Shown here: in pieces, positions 25,101 through 33,960 of the stretch | How positions within the stretch are numbered: position 1 is the stretch's first letter | How the letters are laid out: each line of letters opens with the position of its first letter | NCBI RefSeq assembly: GCF_009363115.1 | Contig: NZ_CP045298.1 | Location: 5,453,501 to 5,517,500 of the forward strand | Length of the DNA stretch: 64,000 nt | Direction of reading: 5' to 3' | Source of the DNA: Paenibacillus brasilensis | GTDB taxonomy: Bacteria > Bacillota > Bacilli > Paenibacillales > Paenibacillaceae | Program-made: the position numbers and the translations under genes | The notes under the pieces: generated by a model | What the model saw: the letters and a program-made list of their open reading frames with translations, nothing else | Database searches by the model: none | Told to the model about the DNA's origin: nothing

Positions 25101-26018
25101 ATGGAATTCAGACAGCTTCAATACACCCTGCAAATTGCGGCGGAAAAAAACTTCTCACGCGCAGCAGAAAAGCTGCACATTGCACAGCCTTCGCTGAGCC
25201 AGCAATTGTCCAAATTGGAAAAAGAACTCGGAGTGCTTTTATTTCAACGAAATACAAGCACGGTGGAATTAACGCATGCAGGAGCAAGCTTTGTAGAAAA
25301 AGCAAAAAAAATCGTAGACGCGGTCGAGCAGCTCCGGCAGGAAATGGACGATATTTCTCAGCTGCGCAAGGGGAAGGTCGTGGTTGGTAGTATGCCTATC
25401 ACAGGCTCTCATTTGCTACCGCATGTATTGCCTGTATTCAAAAAAGCTCATCCGGATATTGAAATCGTGTTGGTCGAGGATTCATCCATGAACCTGGAGA
25501 AAAAAACCGCCAGTGGAGATACCGATCTCAGTCTGCTGTCTCTCCCCTTAGTAGAGCCTACACTCTCCTATGTGCCTATCGGTGAGGAATGGATTGATCT
25601 CGCTGTTCCACCGGGTCACCCCCTAGCCCTGCGTAAAAACGGTGATCAGCCGCAGCCTGTGCATATGGAGGAACTGAAAGATGAACCTTTTGTCGTGCTG
25701 AAAAAAGGGCAGGGCTTTCGCAAGCTGACGATGGATTTGTGCCATCAGGCGGGCTTTGAACCTCATGTGGTGTTTGAAAGCACCAACATGGAAACCCTGC
25801 AATCGCTCGTGGCGACAGGTATGGGTGTGACGCTCGTCCCCCGTTTTATCGCGCGGGCTGCCAGCAGCGAGTTTGTTCCGGCTTTACTGCCTCTGGCCGA
25901 ACCGACGCCAAGCCGTACCTTAGCCATTGCTTATCGCAACGGACGTTATCTGTCCAAAGCCGCCGAAGCTTTTATTGATACTTTCCGGGAAACGGTCAAA
26001 CAGCTTTCTCAAGAGTAG
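25101..26018 (+). CDS. LysR-family transcriptional regulator
   Basis: The 305-residue regulator has an N-terminal winged helix-turn-helix (MEFRQLQYTLQIAAEKNFSR to about residue 60, with AAEKLHIAQPSLSQQLSKLE). A linker helix and a two-lobed substrate-binding domain follow (KGKVVVGSMPITGSHLLPHV onward). The N-terminus and effector-domain start resemble the CynR/CysL/CcpC group, but I cannot assign an effector. AAGGAG lies upstream of ATG 25101. It is divergent from the alkaline phosphatase gene, so it could act on that promoter, though monocistronic placement gives little support. A strong hairpin follows the stop. Confidence 0.9.
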   Translation: MEFRQLQYTLQIAAEKNFSRAAEKLHIAQPSLSQQLSKLEKELGVLLFQRNTSTVELTHAGASFVEKAKKIVDAVEQLRQEMDDISQLRKGKVVVGSMPITGSHLLPHVLPVFKKAHPDIEIVLVEDSSMNLEKKTASGDTDLSLLSLPLVEPTLSYVPIGEEWIDLAVPPGHPLALRKNGDQPQPVHMEELKDEPFVVLKKGQGFRKLTMDLCHQAGFEPHVVFESTNMETLQSLVATGMGVTLVPRFIARAASSEFVPALLPLAEPTPSRTLAIAYRNGRYLSKAAEAFIDTFRETVKQLSQE

Positions 26019-26032
26019 CTACGAATATGAAA

Positions 26033-26091
26033 GGGACCGTCTTCCTCCCCAGTCAAAGCCAGAGAAGAAGACGGTCCCGGGGCTACGCCCC
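26033..26091. terminator. Strong hairpin pair after the LysR gene
   Basis: GGGACCGTCTTC (26033-26044) pairs perfectly with GAAGACGGTCCC (26067-26078), followed at once by a second hairpin GGGG-CTACG-CCCC. The minus-strand side ends in TTTCATATT, so it may terminate leftward transcription. There is no U-run on the plus side. Confidence 0.45.
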
Positions 26092-26212
26092 TATATTAGC
26101 GATCTAATGTTTAGTTTATGGTTCGAACACAATGTTGTGATATGGCTTCCATCCGGTTTCAACGAACCACATTTCATGTTCATTTAAATTCCATGTTAGC
26201 CTCGCCTGATTA

Positions 26213-26509
26213 CTACAATCTTGCTTGGACACTTGCTCGGAAACTCCACTTTATCCAGCGCGCATCACTTCTTTCCTTAAGGTCTCTAGCCTTGGCTTCC
26301 CAAGAATGTCCTACCTCAGTTCCAATGTGCTGTGTGATCCCAAAGTGCCTGTCCTCGCCTGTTCGTGATCAGGGTCGCCCTAAATCAGGTGGACTTTTAT
26401 CCTGATCATAGCCCATTTCATAATTGTTACCGACAACCTGTCTGTTTAAGCCTCTCGGCCGTGACAGGCCATCCCTATTCGCCAGTTCGGATCTACTTTG
26501 GTTATCCAT
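26213..26509 (-). pseudogene. Small gene interrupted by an in-frame TGA, probably decayed
   Basis: On the minus strand ATG 26509 has AGGAGG 8 nt upstream, a very good site. It opens a 46-codon frame (MDNQSRSELANRDGLSRPRG onward) that stops at TGA 26369-26371. The same frame then stays open for 51 more codons (with GHSWEAKARDLKERSDARW) to TAG 26213-26215. In another frame the DNA just downstream encodes a plausible C-terminus (NEHEMWFVETGWKPYHNIVF, then a stop at about 26120). This looks like one ancestral gene broken by a nonsense change and a frameshift. I do not recognise the family. Alternatively only the 46-residue peptide is made. The rest of the 700-bp gap 26019-26719 shows nothing else. 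Confidence 0.4.
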
Positions 26510-26719
26510 CGTTATCAACCTCCTGGTGTCGGGATACTATTATAATACACTTACAATCTGTATCTGAAACAGGTATCCATAATTTTTTTATCGGGAGGCA
26601 TCAAACGCTTGCTCCATATCAGCTTCACTCACTTTTTTCTTTTTACACAAAAATTAAATTCATTCCTTGAGCATGAAATGTTCCTTTCTATTATGCAGGA
26701 CGACTAAACAGAACGACGT

Positions 26720-27538
26720 TTATCGGTCATACAAAGAGGGGCGACGATCCTCAAATACCGGGATACGACCGCGCACATCCTGCACCAAGGCTGATTCCAT
26801 CGTTCCTGTAATGATCTCCTCCTGCTCTCCGCCCTCGGCAATAACCTCTCCCCACGGATCAATGATAAGGGAGTGTCCGAAGAAATCGGTATCTCCGCTG
26901 CGACCAACCCGGTTACAGGCCATGACATACATTTGATTTTCAATGGCCCGTGCGGTCAGCAGGGTGCGCCAGTGATGGAGCCGGGGATGAGGCCATTCCG
27001 CGGGTACGATCAGCAGGTTGGAACCGGACAAGGCCAGACTACGGGCCAGTTCGGGAAAACGGATGTCATAGCAGATCGCAGCCCCTGCCTGAATCCCGCC
27101 ATCCAGCGTGAACATAACCTTTTCCTCACCAGGCTGTAAATACTTTTCTTCCTCCATAAGACGGAACAAATGAATTTTGGAATACGAAGCCACCTCGGCT
27201 CCTGTCCGGTCAAAAACAATCATTGTATTGTACACATGACCATCACTTTTTTTCTCTGCAATCGACCCGGCTACCACGTTCACCTGATGTGTGGCAGCGA
27301 ATGCAGCTACCCATTCCCGAGTCTCTGCCCCTTCCTTGTCCGCCAGCTCATGAATGCGATCCAAGGCATAGCCCGTGTTCCACATTTCCGGCAGGACAAT
27401 CAGATCCGGTTTTTGCGCGGCTGTTACTGCCTGTTCCATTAAAGTACGCATATGACTGCGATTTTCCGGGGGATTCCCCAGTTCAATATAAGCCTGTATA
27501 AGTGCAACACGGAACGGCTGAGCTGCATGATATGTCAA
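26720..27538 (-). CDS. mtnU: Carbon-nitrogen hydrolase (nitrilase superfamily), MtnU-like
   Basis: The 272-residue omega-amidase/nitrilase-fold enzyme has the catalytic triad visible: Glu in LPEMWNTGYAL (about 50), Lys in SYSKIHLFR (about 121) and Cys in GAAICYDIRFPE (about 155). In B. subtilis the orthologue mtnU (ykrU) pairs with the aminotransferase mtnE, and here it is divergent from an MtnE-like gene. An omega-amidase acting on the 2-oxo acid amide left by glutamine-dependent transamination is the expected role. TTG start at 27538 with AGGGAGG 10 nt upstream. Confidence 0.85.
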   Translation of the reverse strand: MTYHAAQPFRVALIQAYIELGNPPENRSHMRTLMEQAVTAAQKPDLIVLPEMWNTGYALDRIHELADKEGAETREWVAAFAATHQVNVVAGSIAEKKSDGHVYNTMIVFDRTGAEVASYSKIHLFRLMEEEKYLQPGEEKVMFTLDGGIQAGAAICYDIRFPELARSLALSGSNLLIVPAEWPHPRLHHWRTLLTARAIENQMYVMACNRVGRSGDTDFFGHSLIIDPWGEVIAEGGEQEEIITGTMESALVQDVRGRIPVFEDRRPSLYDR

Positions 27539-27632
27539 AATCGTTCATCCTCCCTGTAAACCGGAGCTTACGATGACTGTTGGGTCCGGTATTTTCCCCC
27601 ATCATAGCCCGATCCTGCTCTGGCACGCAACC

Positions 27633-27707
27633 ATATAAGCTTAATTCCCCCTATACAACCCGGTAAAATCATGATAAGTTAATTCTCAAACTATATAAGC
27701 TTAATTC
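27633..27707. repeat. Three direct repeats in the mtnU-mtnE intergenic region
   Basis: ATATAAGCTTAATTC occurs at 27633-27647 and 27693-27707, with a shortened form GATAAGTTAATTC between them at 27673-27685. They lie between the divergent genes and could be operator sites or remnants of a duplication. Confidence 0.6.
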
Positions 27708-27734
27708 GAAAAATTTACATGGAGAACGGAGTAG

Positions 27735-27841
27735 GCGGAATGGTGCTGTACAAGCGGTAGCGTTCGCCTTTGCCCCCAAATTTCTACCCTTGTAATTCAT
27801 TCAGGAAATTTGGGGGCACAGCGATGGGAAGCACCATCCGC
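27735..27841 (+). repeat. Structured repeat, copy A
   Basis: The outer helix is GCGGAATGGTGCT (27735-27747) with AGCACCATCCGC (27830-27841). The inner helix is GCCCCCAAATTTC (27772-27784) with GAAATTTGGGGGC (27805-27817). Between them lie the shared loop sequences AGCGTTCGCCTTTG on the left and CAGCGAT on the right. It lies in the probable 5' leader of the aminotransferase gene, ending about 70 nt before its start. Copies B and C are at 46216-46327 and 47908-48014. The gap 27539-27912 contains no S-box sequence that I can see. Confidence 0.8.
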
Positions 27842-27912
27842 ATACGCAGTGGCGCATCATGTACTTTTCCAGTTCAGCTTAAATTAACTATTCCAAAAGG
27901 TCGTGTGAATTC

Positions 27913-29094
27913 ATGAGTCATTTTTCCATTCCCTCTGCTGACGTGATGAAACAGTTGCCCACTCAATTTTTTGCGACGCTTGTACAAAATGTTAACCGTG
28001 AAATTGCGGCAGGACATGACGTCATTAATCTCGGACAAGGGAACCCGGATACCCCCACTCCACCTCATATTGTAAAAGCCTTGCAGGAATCCGCGGACAA
28101 CCCGCTTTATCATAAGTATTCGCCTTTTCGCGGCTATGGATTTCTCAAGGAAGCCGTAGCCCAGCGCTATCAGGAGGATTACGGTGTGACGCTTGACCCG
28201 GAAACGGAGGTTGCCATCTTGTTTGGTGGAAAAACAGGCTTGGTGCAGCTACCGCAAATCTTGCTCAATCCTGGCGATATATGCCTCGTGCCTGATCCCG
28301 GCTATCCCGATTACTGGTCTGGCGTAGCCTTGGCTAAAGCGGAGATGTCTTTTCTTCCATTAAAGGAAGACAATAATTTTCTGCCCGATTACGAGGCAAT
28401 CTCTGAAGAAGCACGCCGCCGTGCCAAGCTGATGTTCCTTAACTATCCGAATAATCCGACCTCGGCAACCGCCCCACTTTCCTTCTACGAGGAAACAGTC
28501 GAATTCGCGCAGCGTAACGGGATTGTGGTTGCCAGTGATTTCGCTTATGGTGCTATTGGCTTTGACGGCGAACGTCCGGTCAGCTTCCTCCAGGCCGAAG
28601 GGGCCAAGGATGTAGGAATCGAGTTCTATACCCTGTCCAAAACATACAATATGGCGGGCTGGCGCGTTGGTTTTGCGCTTGGTAATGCTGAAATCATTTC
28701 CATGATTAATCTGCTGCAGGATCATATTTATGTAAGCTTGTTCGGAGGCATTCAGGCAGCAGCAGCTACAGCGCTGACGTCCTCGCAGGATTGCGTAGGC
28801 GAGCTGGTTGCCCGCTATGAATCGCGCCGCAATGCTTTTTTTGATGCACTTGGACAAATCGGCTGGATGGCGACGCGTCCAAGCGGCTCCTTCTTTAGCT
28901 GGCTGCCTGTACCGCAGGGCTACACTTCGGCTACCTTTGCCGACCTGCTGCTACGTGAGGCCAAGGTAGCTGTCGCTCCGGGGGTCGGCTTTGGCAGCGG
29001 CGGTGAAGGATATGTGCGGGCGGGGCTGCTAAGCTCGGAAGCCAGGCTGACTGAGGCAGCTGAACGAATCGGCAAGCTGAGCTTGTTTGGTTAA
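27913..29094 (+). CDS. mtnE: PLP-dependent aminotransferase, MtnE-like
   Basis: The 393-residue fold-type I class I/II aminotransferase has the PLP-binding Lys in TLSKTYNMAGWRVGFALG (about 238), the NYPNNPTS motif (Asn-Pro contact, about 177) and SDFAYGAIGFDGE before it. The whole sequence resembles YkrV/MtnE, which transaminates 4-methylthio-2-oxobutyrate to methionine as the last salvage step. Context supports this: mtnU is divergent, and mtnWXB lie 3.6 kb downstream on the same strand. Other PatA-type aminotransferases are similar, so substrate is inferred. AAGGT lies about 11 nt before the ATG. Confidence 0.82.
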   Translation: MSHFSIPSADVMKQLPTQFFATLVQNVNREIAAGHDVINLGQGNPDTPTPPHIVKALQESADNPLYHKYSPFRGYGFLKEAVAQRYQEDYGVTLDPETEVAILFGGKTGLVQLPQILLNPGDICLVPDPGYPDYWSGVALAKAEMSFLPLKEDNNFLPDYEAISEEARRRAKLMFLNYPNNPTSATAPLSFYEETVEFAQRNGIVVASDFAYGAIGFDGERPVSFLQAEGAKDVGIEFYTLSKTYNMAGWRVGFALGNAEIISMINLLQDHIYVSLFGGIQAAAATALTSSQDCVGELVARYESRRNAFFDALGQIGWMATRPSGSFFSWLPVPQGYTSATFADLLLREAKVAVAPGVGFGSGGEGYVRAGLLSSEARLTEAAERIGKLSLFG

Positions 29095-29118
29095 GCCGTA
29101 TTTTCCTGCACAACTTCT

Positions 29119-29148
29119 TTGCCAAACTCGGCCTTTTCGTGGTATTCT
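29119..29148 (+). promoter_or_regulatory. Candidate promoter of the proBA T-box transcript
   Basis: TTGCCA and TATTCT are separated by 18 bp, directly upstream of the T-box leader. Confidence 0.5.
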
Positions 29149-29397
29149 GTATCCAATATCATTTAGCGCGTTGAAGGGGCTATTAAGAGAGAACCGTCCT
29201 GTTCAGAGAGTAGATTCCGATGGGCTGCAAGAATTTACCTGGACCCTCTCCCAACTCCTACCCCCGAGCGTCCTGCGCAATCAGGCGGTGCCTGCCGTTA
29301 ACAGGTTTTAAGTGGGATGATCCAGAATCATCAATGAAGGTGGTACCGCGGAAGCACAAACTTTCGTCCTTTGCATACAAAGGATGGAAGTTTTTTT
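29149..29397 (+). ncRNA. T-box riboswitch, probable tRNA-Pro specificity
   Basis: The diagnostic T-box GAAGGTGGTACCGCGG lies at 29336-29351, followed by a terminator (AACTTTCGTCCTTT with AAAGGATGGAAGTT and seven T, 29359-29397). The TGGT bulge fits an ACCA tRNA end, as in tRNA-Pro. Upstream is a stem I-like region with AGAGAG and GGCTGCAAGAAT. A candidate specifier CCT (Pro), followed by A, is at 29257-29259 in the descending strand. Uncharged tRNA-Pro should therefore allow read-through into proB. The codon assignment rests on my reading of the stem I layout. Confidence 0.85.
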
Positions 29398-29434
29398 GCA
29401 TTAAAAAAGAGTACACATTAAGGAAGTGGATGTC

Positions 29435-30541
29435 TTGTCAACACGAATCGTTATTAAAATCGGAAGCAGCTCCCTGACTGGGGTGGAGGGCGGCCTAAAC
29501 CGGGAAGCCATCGCTTATTTTGCCCGCGAAATCAGCTTGCTGCGTGCAAAAGGTCATGAAGTGCTGCTGGTCACATCAGGCGCAGTAGCCGCCGGGTTCC
29601 GGGAGATCGGGTATCCGTTTCGCCCTAAGCTGTTGCATGAAAAGCAGGCGGCGGCGGCGGTTGGTCAAGCTCTTCTTATGCAGGCCTATCAGCAGGCTTT
29701 TAAAGATTTTGGCTTGGTGAGCGCTCAGATCCTGCTGACCCGCAGTGACTTTTCGAGCCGTAAAAGGATGAATAATGCTGGAATGACCGTGGAAGAATTG
29801 CTGCGCCAGCAGGTTATCCCGATCTTTAACGAAAATGATACCGTATCAATTGACGAGTTGAAATTCGGCGATAACGATATGCTGTCAGCGCTGGTCGCCA
29901 ATCTGGTCAAAGCACAGCATTTGATCATTATTACAGATACCGATGGCGTATATACGGCAGACCCGCGCAAGCATCCGAACGCCGTACGCTTTGAACGTAT
30001 CGACGAAATTACGGAGGAGATTTATGCACTTGCAGGAGGCTCCGGGTCAGCAGTAGGGACTGGCGGCATGCGATCCAAGATCGAAGCTGCCAAGGTTGCT
30101 ACTCGCGGCGGTGTGCCTGTGTATGTGGGGCGCGTCAGCGCAGATGGGGATCTGGACGCAGCCGTTAAAGGACACGGACCTGGGACTTATTTTGACACCC
30201 ACCTCTCTTCGCTGCCGATGAAAAAGCAATGGCTCGGCTTCATGTCCACCCCCCTGGGTGCGGTGCATGTAGACCATGGGGCCGAGGAAGCGCTGATACA
30301 TGGGGGCCACAGTCTGCTTCCCGTTGGCGTACGACGTGTCGAGGGCAGCTTTCATGCCGGAGATGTCGTAGAGGTGCTGGGGCCGGAAAATAAGGTGTTA
30401 GGTCGTGGCATTGTCAATTATGATGATGAACAGCTTCGAATCGTACAAGGATTACCCAGCGGCGAGGTTGTAGGCAAGATTGGTGCCATTCACCGGCTTG
30501 AGGTGATCCACAGGGATGAATGGATTACACTATATATGTAG
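29435..30541 (+). CDS. proB: Glutamate 5-kinase
   Basis: The 368-residue enzyme phosphorylates glutamate in the first committed step of proline synthesis. The amino-acid kinase domain shows VIKIGSSSLTG, LVTSGAVAAG, FNENDTVS and ITDTDGVYTADPR. A C-terminal PUA domain starts near 275 (GAVHVDHGAEEAL to RGIVNYDDEQL). I chose the TTG at 29435 because AAGGA lies 10 nt upstream; a GTG three codons earlier (29426) abuts the ribosome binding site too closely. It is preceded by a proline-type T-box, and proA starts 12 nt after its stop. Confidence 0.96.
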   Translation: MSTRIVIKIGSSSLTGVEGGLNREAIAYFAREISLLRAKGHEVLLVTSGAVAAGFREIGYPFRPKLLHEKQAAAAVGQALLMQAYQQAFKDFGLVSAQILLTRSDFSSRKRMNNAGMTVEELLRQQVIPIFNENDTVSIDELKFGDNDMLSALVANLVKAQHLIIITDTDGVYTADPRKHPNAVRFERIDEITEEIYALAGGSGSAVGTGGMRSKIEAAKVATRGGVPVYVGRVSADGDLDAAVKGHGPGTYFDTHLSSLPMKKQWLGFMSTPLGAVHVDHGAEEALIHGGHSLLPVGVRRVEGSFHAGDVVEVLGPENKVLGRGIVNYDDEQLRIVQGLPSGEVVGKIGAIHRLEVIHRDEWITLYM

Positions 30542-30553
30542 GGAGGCCATAAC

Positions 30554-31846
30554 ATGAGTAAATTAACGACGAATACAGCTGCTACAGAGGAAAACCAGTT
30601 CAGTGAAGTACGGGCCAAAGCGACGCTTGCGAGAAAAAGTGCCGGAGCCATGAACCGACTGACAACAGCACAAAAAAATGAAGCACTGCTCGCTATGGCA
30701 GAGGCACTGGTGAGCCATACGGAAGAGCTGATTACAGCGAATAATGATGATTTGCAGCGAGGACGGGAACTGGGAACGTCGGAATCGCTGCTCGACCGTC
30801 TCAAGCTGACTGAAGAGCGAATCGGGGCTATTGCCGAAGGACTGCGCCAAATTGCGGAGCTGCCTGATCCGGTCGGTGACACGCTGGAGCATATCGAACG
30901 TCCAAACGGTCTGCGGATTGAGAAAATACGCGTGCCGCTGGGCGTGATTGGCATCATTTATGAAGCCCGTCCGAATGTAACGGTAGATGCTGCGGGCCTG
31001 TGCTTGAAAACAGGTAATCCGGTTGTCCTGCGCGGTGGTTCGGCGGCCCTCTCCTCCAACCGCAAAATCATTGAAGTGCTTCAGCAGACGCTGGACACAA
31101 CAGCCGTACCACGCGAGGCGCTTCAACTGATTGAAGATTCAGATCGTGCCTCCGTCAACGAAATGCTGACCTTGAACGGTCTGCTCGATGTGATCATTCC
31201 ACGTGGTGGACGTTCGCTCATTCAAAATGTAGTTCAGAACGCTACCGTGCCTGTCATCGAAACTGGCGCTGGCGTATGCCATACGTATTTGGACGCTACG
31301 GCGGATACACAGATGGCTGAAGCCATTACGCTGAACGCCAAGGTGCAAAGACCGTCAGTGTGTAACTCCATGGAAACACTGCTCGTTCACGCCGATTACG
31401 CACAAGCACACTTAACGAGTTTGGCAGAACGCTTCCGTGATGCCGGGGTCGAGCTGCGCGGCTGCACGCGGACACGTGCATTGGTTCCTTGGGCTGTTCC
31501 AGCCACAGAAGAGGATTACGGTACAGAGTATAATGATTACATTATGAACGTCAAGGTGGTAGACCATCTGGACGACGTACTTGAGCATATTGCCCGTTAT
31601 GGAACGATGCATTCGGAATGTATTGTCACTGAGGATAAAGCCCATGCCGAACAATTTCTGCAGGAGGTAGATGCGGCAGCTGTGTACCACAATGCCTCTA
31701 CCCGCTTTACGGATGGTTTTGAATTCGGGTTTGGTGCCGAGATTGGGATTAGTACCCAGAAATTACATGCCCGCGGTCCCATGGGCCTGCCTGCGCTGAC
31801 TTCAACCAAATATCGTGTGTACGGGACTGGACAAATCAGAGAATAA
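30554..31846 (+). CDS. proA: Gamma-glutamyl phosphate reductase
   Basis: The 430-residue aldehyde-dehydrogenase-superfamily enzyme makes glutamate-5-semialdehyde from the proB product. Seen are IRVPLGVIGIIYEARPNVT, LRGGSAALSSN, the catalytic Cys in RPSVCNSMETLLVH (about 276) and the C-terminal GPMGLPALTSTKY. The ribosome binding site GGAGG abuts the proB stop, so the two are coupled. A 39-bp gap without a terminator leads to proC. Confidence 0.97.
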   Translation: MSKLTTNTAATEENQFSEVRAKATLARKSAGAMNRLTTAQKNEALLAMAEALVSHTEELITANNDDLQRGRELGTSESLLDRLKLTEERIGAIAEGLRQIAELPDPVGDTLEHIERPNGLRIEKIRVPLGVIGIIYEARPNVTVDAAGLCLKTGNPVVLRGGSAALSSNRKIIEVLQQTLDTTAVPREALQLIEDSDRASVNEMLTLNGLLDVIIPRGGRSLIQNVVQNATVPVIETGAGVCHTYLDATADTQMAEAITLNAKVQRPSVCNSMETLLVHADYAQAHLTSLAERFRDAGVELRGCTRTRALVPWAVPATEEDYGTEYNDYIMNVKVVDHLDDVLEHIARYGTMHSECIVTEDKAHAEQFLQEVDAAAVYHNASTRFTDGFEFGFGAEIGISTQKLHARGPMGLPALTSTKYRVYGTGQIRE

Positions 31847-31885
31847 TATCTTAAATCAATCCGTATCCTTGGAGGTTATGAATCA

Positions 31886-32752
31886 ATGTGTGAATCACAG
31901 TCGAAGTTTTTAATTAACGAGCAAATTACGTTTTTCGGAGCAGGCTCAATGGCGGAAGCTATCATTCGCGGAATGACAGCTCGTTCCGTCGTCAAGCGTG
32001 GCGGTATAACTGTCATCAACCGCAGTAATCAGGCGCGCCTTGAAGAACTCCAGCAGCAATATGGGGTGCTGTTCCAAACAGAGGATGCCGCCAAAACCGA
32101 GCTGTTGCGCCGTTCTCCGGTCATCGTACTTGCTATGAAGCCCAAGGACGCTGCTGTGGCACTTGGACAGCTTGGTCCCCTCCTGTCGGAGGATCAGCTG
32201 ATCATTTCGGTCATCGCCGGATTGTCCATTCGTACAATGCAAACGCTGCTTGGCCGCAAACAGCCAATCGCACGAACGATGCCGAACACGTCCAGCTCGA
32301 TTGGACTGGGAGCCACAGGCATCAGCTTTTCCAAGGAGATTAGCGAAGGCCAGCGTAAAAACGTGCTTGCCATATTCGAGTCTGTGGGCACGGTGACTGT
32401 AATAGATGAAGAAAAAATGGATATTTTGACCGGGATCTCCGGAAGCGGTCCAGCCTATATCTATTACTTGATGGAAGCCATGATTGCTGGGGGAATTCGT
32501 GGTGGCTTGACTCCTGAGCAAGCACACGAGCTGACCGTCCAGACCGCGCTTGGAGCGGCACGCATGGTGCAGCAAACCGGGGAGGAGCCATCTGCTCTGC
32601 GCCACAAAATCATGTCACCCAATGGCTCGACGGTAGCCGCATTGGAGACGCTGGACAAAGGCGATTTCTACGAAACCGTGGTTGCAGCGGTGCAGCGCTG
32701 TGCTGAACGATCCCGTGAGATGGGAGCTGTACTTAAGGAGGGAATTGAATGA
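31886..32752 (+). CDS. proC: Pyrroline-5-carboxylate reductase
   Basis: The 288-residue enzyme completes proline synthesis by reducing pyrroline-5-carboxylate. The N-terminal Rossmann motif is ITFFGAGSMAEAIIRGM, and VLAMKPKD and ARTMPNTSSSIGLGATGI follow. The family signature near the C-terminus is complete (LTVQTALGAARMVQQTGEEP to SPNGSTVAALETLD). GGAGG lies before the ATG. Its stop overlaps the mtnW start (ATGA), tying it to methionine salvage genes. Paralogues such as ComER exist, but the position after proBA supports a biosynthetic role. Confidence 0.94.
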   Translation: MCESQSKFLINEQITFFGAGSMAEAIIRGMTARSVVKRGGITVINRSNQARLEELQQQYGVLFQTEDAAKTELLRRSPVIVLAMKPKDAAVALGQLGPLLSEDQLIISVIAGLSIRTMQTLLGRKQPIARTMPNTSSSIGLGATGISFSKEISEGQRKNVLAIFESVGTVTVIDEEKMDILTGISGSGPAYIYYLMEAMIAGGIRGGLTPEQAHELTVQTALGAARMVQQTGEEPSALRHKIMSPNGSTVAALETLDKGDFYETVVAAVQRCAERSREMGAVLKEGIE

Positions 32753-33960
32753 GCTATTGCCTGGCGACCTACCGGGTATACGATGACAAAGCCGATTTTA
32801 ATAAAAAGGCCCAATCTATTGCCATCGGCATGACGGTGGGCAGCTGGACCGAGCTTCCGCAAGCCAAGCGGGATAAGATGCAAAAGCACCTTGGCTCCGT
32901 TCAATCCGTGGAGGTTTATGATGGGGGTCCCGGTGAACGTTATGCCGATCTGACTATCGCTTACCCGGACATCAACTTCAGCCGGGACATTCCCGCGCTG
33001 CTGGTGACCGTCTTCGGCAAAATTTCGATGGACGGTCAAATCAAGCTGACGAAGCTGGGCTTCTCGGAGGCATTCCGTTCCGCTTTTCCGGGACCGAAGT
33101 TTGGCATCAGCGGCTTGCGTGAGCGGCTCGGCGTGTATGATCGCCCGCTGCTCATGAGCATTTTCAAATCGGTAATCGGTCTGAAGCTGGACGAGCTGAG
33201 CGAGCAATTTACCCGCCAGGCCCTCGGTGGCGTTGATCTGATCAAGGACGACGAAATTTTATTTGAAAATGCACTGACACCGATTGAAAAACGCGTCGAA
33301 GCCTGCAGCAGAGCCGCCGAGGCGGCTGAGCGTGAAACTGGCAAAAAGCTGCTGTATGCAGCGAATTTGACTGGACCCACCTCGCAGCTCAAGGCACAGG
33401 CACTCAAAGCCATCGACGCAGGCGCGAATGCGCTGCTGTTCAACGTACTGGCCTACGGCTACGATGTACTGCATGAGCTAAGCAGCGATCCTGCCATCTC
33501 CGTACCGATTGCTGCCCACCCTTCGTTGGCGGGTGCAGCCTATCCGTCGCCGCATTACGGTATTTCGGCGTCCGTACTGCTCGGTCAGCTTATGCGTCTG
33601 GCTGGTGCTGACCTCGTGCTCTTCCCTTCTCCTTACGGCTCGGTGACGATGCCGCGTGAGGAAAACATGGCGATCCGCGATGAGCTGATCACCCCGGAGC
33701 TGCCGCTGAAGGCCAGCATGCCTGTGCCCTCCGCAGGAATTCACCCCGGCCTGGTGCCGTTAATTGTACGTGACTTTGGTACTGACGTTGTGGTCAATGC
33801 CGGGGGCGGTATTCACGGTCATCCGATGGGTACCGAAGCTGGCGGACGCGCTTTTGTGCAGGCGATTGAAGCGGTGCAGCAGCATGTACCGCTGGCAGAA
33901 TACGCCCGCTCTCATGCTGAGCTGCGATCCGCACTTAATACGTGGGGAGGCGAGCAATGA
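32749..33960 (+). CDS. mtnW: 2,3-diketo-5-methylthiopentyl-1-phosphate enolase (RuBisCO-like)
   Basis: The 403-residue RuBisCO form IV protein performs the enolisation step of methionine salvage. The fold is recognisable from TYRVYDDKADFNKKAQSIAIG and PGPKFGISGLRERLGV. At the position of the RuBisCO catalytic Lys region it reads GGVDLIKDDE (Lys near 166, which in RuBisCO-like proteins aligns with the metal/carbamate Lys), and later GGGIHGHPMGT. It overlaps proC by 4 nt and mtnX by 4 nt, so the three are translationally coupled. Confidence 0.95.
   Translation: MSYCLATYRVYDDKADFNKKAQSIAIGMTVGSWTELPQAKRDKMQKHLGSVQSVEVYDGGPGERYADLTIAYPDINFSRDIPALLVTVFGKISMDGQIKLTKLGFSEAFRSAFPGPKFGISGLRERLGVYDRPLLMSIFKSVIGLKLDELSEQFTRQALGGVDLIKDDEILFENALTPIEKRVEACSRAAEAAERETGKKLLYAANLTGPTSQLKAQALKAIDAGANALLFNVLAYGYDVLHELSSDPAISVPIAAHPSLAGAAYPSPHYGISASVLLGQLMRLAGADLVLFPSPYGSVTMPREENMAIRDELITPELPLKASMPVPSAGIHPGLVPLIVRDFGTDVVVNAGGGIHGHPMGTEAGGRAFVQAIEAVQQHVPLAEYARSHAELRSALNTWGGEQ

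Noticed and set aside
26369..26371. TGA in the small gene at 26213-26509 as a selenocysteine codon
   Set aside because: No selenocysteine machinery is seen and the local Cys form of FdhF argues against it; decay is simpler.
27539..27912. S-box (SAM) riboswitch before mtnE
   Set aside because: None of the conserved S-box blocks is present; the region holds direct repeats and the structured element instead.
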